DNA of 64,000 nucleotides from Streptomyces fradiae ATCC 10745 = DSM 40063 (GTDB lineage Bacteria; Actinomycetota; Actinomycetes; Streptomycetales; Streptomycetaceae), in assembly GCF_008704425.1 (NCBI RefSeq), contig NZ_CP023696.1, forward strand, positions 5,372,501-5,436,500, given 5' to 3'. This document shows positions 62,522 to 64,000 of the stretch, piece after piece. How positions within the stretch are numbered: the first letter of the stretch is position 1; each line of letters begins with the position of its first letter. Below the pieces are notes generated by a model. That model worked only from the letters and a program-made list of their open reading frames with translations, had not been told where the DNA came from and did not search any database. The translations under genes and the position numbers were made by a program.

Positions 62522-63408
62522 GAGCGGCGCTCCTGCGTTGTGTTGTCTGCCCTCCCGGCCGGCGGGTGCAATGCCCGTCGTGCCGCACTGATGAGACGGT
62601 GTGCGTCGGCGTCGTACACGGCGGACTCCCGGAGTGTCTTCCAGGTACGCAGATACGTGTCCACGCTGACTTCGTCGTCGATCCACAGCTCCGCGTGCCA
62701 GTTCTCGACGATCACTTGGCGGTCGTCGTAGATCCAGAAAGCGGTGGCCGGGGGGATCTTGAGCGAAGCGGACAGGGGGATGATCCCCAGCTCCACCGTG
62801 TCCAGGCCGATGGCTCCCGCGAGGCGGTCGAGCTGTGCGGCGAGCACGGACGGGGGGCAGACCAGGGCGTGAAGGGCTGCTTCCCACAGGATGAGGTGGA
62901 AGCGCTTGGACGAGTCGTACAGCGCCTCTTGCCGCTTCACACGGGACCGGACCGCCTCCTCGGTGTCGCGTGGCGACCGCTGGAGTTCCGCGTACCTCGT
63001 GAAGATCGACCGCGCGTAGTCCGGTGTCTGGAGAATCCCGAAGACCATGGAGGATTCCCAGCCGCGGAACACAGAGACGTCGGCATGCGCGCCCAGGTGA
63101 GTGTCCTGGACCGCCTTGTGCCCCGAGGTCAACTGCCGCCGCCATGATCGGATGTGGGTTTCGAAGCCCTTGAGGCGCGCGAGCAGTTCGTCGAACGTCT
63201 CGGGTTGGCCGGTTGCCTCCGCCCACTTGCGCAGGTCATCGGGTGTGGGTGTCTGCCGGCCGTTCTCCAGCCTGCTGACCTTCGACTTGTTCCACCCGTA
63301 CTGCTCGGCGAGCTCCGTACCGGTGAGCCGGCCCCCAGGGGTGGAGAGCCTGAGCTCGCGCAGCCGTACCCCGAGCGCTTCCCGTGCCTGCTGGTAGTCC
63401 GTGCTCAC
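62518..63408 (-). CDS. XRE/DUF5753 regulator (Scr1-like)
   Basis: A 296-aa protein. The HTH is at about 12-70 (LGVRLRELRLSTPGGRLTGTELAEQYGWNKSKVSRLENGRQTP) and is followed by a DUF5753 domain (FGILQTPDYARSIF...LHLILWEAALHALV-like, then ENWHAELWIDDEVSV). It is paralogous to the regulator at 60019. GTG 63408 begins the domain. It lies 15 bp downstream of the DUF6879 gene, forming a leftward operon that ends in the truncated ATPase relic. Confidence 0.9.
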   Translation of the reverse strand: MSTDYQQAREALGVRLRELRLSTPGGRLTGTELAEQYGWNKSKVSRLENGRQTPTPDDLRKWAEATGQPETFDELLARLKGFETHIRSWRRQLTSGHKAVQDTHLGAHADVSVFRGWESSMVFGILQTPDYARSIFTRYAELQRSPRDTEEAVRSRVKRQEALYDSSKRFHLILWEAALHALVCPPSVLAAQLDRLAGAIGLDTVELGIIPLSASLKIPPATAFWIYDDRQVIVENWHAELWIDDEVSVDTYLRTWKTLRESAVYDADAHRLISAARRALHPPAGRADNTTQERRS

Positions 63409-63423
63409 CGGAGCGCACCTGTC

Positions 63424-63966
63424 TCAGTCCTCCTGCGCGGCCAGCCGCGCCGCGAACTCCTCGTACGGGACGGCATGATGCAGCGCCGCGTCGCGTGTCA
63501 TGACGTACCGCAGTACTGCGGCGGGCTCGGTGATCAGCTCGACGTCGACGAGGTTGTCGGCGTCGTCGAAGTTGAGCAGCGCGACCAGCCGCGAGTCGAA
63601 GATCCAGAAATCCTCGGCGGGCAGGCCGAGACGGTCGGCATCCTCTCGCGACAGGTTGAGGATCCTCTCGCCGACGGCGCTGTTGCGACGCGCGTTGTCG
63701 AGCAGATACAGCTGGCCTGTCGTAGGCGGGTCGTCGACGATGCGGACACGCTCGAACCGCTTGCCGAGCGCGGTCTGCTCGCGGCGTTCAGCGCACCACT
63801 CCGCGTCGATGCCGTGCCAGTCGACGGGCTCACCACTCGTGAACTGGGCGTAGGTGGCGGTGAGCTCGTCCGACGCGTACCGGCGGCGCGTCTCCAAGCG
63901 CCACGCCGTGTGCTCGAACTGTGTGAAGAGCCGGTCGAACTCGTCCAGCCCGATGATGTCCGGCAC
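63424..63966 (-). CDS. DUF6879-family protein
   Basis: A 180-aa protein (FDRLFTQFEHTAWRLETRRRYASD...FWIFDSRLVALLNFDD) matching the DUF6879 proteins that accompany XRE/DUF397-type regulators in actinomycetes; its biochemical role is unknown. The frame stays open to the window edge, but GTG 63966 is chosen because a perfect AAGGAGG lies 7 nt upstream. It is likely co-transcribed with the XRE gene at 62518. Confidence 0.85.
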   Translation of the reverse strand: MPDIIGLDEFDRLFTQFEHTAWRLETRRRYASDELTATYAQFTSGEPVDWHGIDAEWCAERREQTALGKRFERVRIVDDPPTTGQLYLLDNARRNSAVGERILNLSREDADRLGLPAEDFWIFDSRLVALLNFDDADNLVDVELITEPAAVLRYVMTRDAALHHAVPYEEFAARLAAQED

Positions 63967-64000
63967 GCGGACGACCTCCTTCGGACCGAAGTCGACCAGC

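Noticed and set aside
1..64000. tRNA or rRNA genes
   Set aside because: No cloverleaf-type sequence with a T-loop GGTTCGAATCC-like core or rRNA-like stretch was recognised; a tRNAscan run would settle it.

Overview
The window is very GC-rich, with C/G-biased third codon positions, GTG starts and WhiJ/DUF397/DUF5753, Pgl and SulP-ArsR families. This points to a Streptomyces or close relative. I assigned families by reading motifs only; no database search was possible.

Layout. (1) Positions 1-3761 are housekeeping: the tail of an unknown gene, a YjdM/PhnA zinc-ribbon protein, a 50-aa membrane protein, and two cysteine-free ArsR regulators. One ArsR is translationally coupled to a SulP anion transporter. 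(2) Positions 4686-42778 form one rightward biosynthetic operon bounded by a promoter near 4583 and a strong hairpin at 42816. Gene order is FAD oxidoreductase, Rieske oxygenase, three giant hybrid NRPS/PKS proteins, an AlkC-type DNA-repair glycosylase, a fourth PKS protein ending in an alpha-oxoamine synthase, a 100-aa unknown, an HDAC-like deacylase, a type II thioesterase and a DHA2 MFS exporter. A TetR/VOC group (43068-44696) and an Sfp-type PPTase (45060) follow. (3) Positions 46424-63966 hold a NIPSNAP protein, a membrane-anchored STAND NTPase with 14 WD40 repeats, a BREX-2 pglW-pglX pair, a WhiJ-type regulatory triad, an EcsC-like protein, and a second XRE/DUF6879 set with a truncated histidine-kinase-like ATPase.

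How the cluster should work. The loading module is formyltransferase-A-PCP. The A-domain specificity residues read D-I-L-Q-L-G-L-I-W-K, the glycine code, so the starter is N-formylglycine. Six KS-containing modules follow: KS1-DH-ACP, KS2-AT//DH-KR-ACP, KS3-DH-ACP, KS4-KR-ACP, KS5-DH-ACP and KS6-AT//DH-KR-ACP. The chain is then released by a PLP alpha-oxoamine synthase, which adds an amino acid with decarboxylation. Four modules lack an AT; the only ATs present sit at the C-termini of the two proteins whose modules are split. Nitrogen would therefore be present at both ends of a reduced or polyene chain. The HDAC-like enzyme is a candidate deformylase, and the FAD and Rieske enzymes are candidate late oxidases.

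The most exciting point is the AlkC glycosylase gene. It lies inside the PKS operon, overlapping the PKS gene on each side. This suggests self-protection, so the unknown product may alkylate DNA. The formylglycine start resembles inthomycin, oxazolomycin and conglobatin, but I know of no described cluster that combines it with alpha-oxoamine-synthase release and AlkC.
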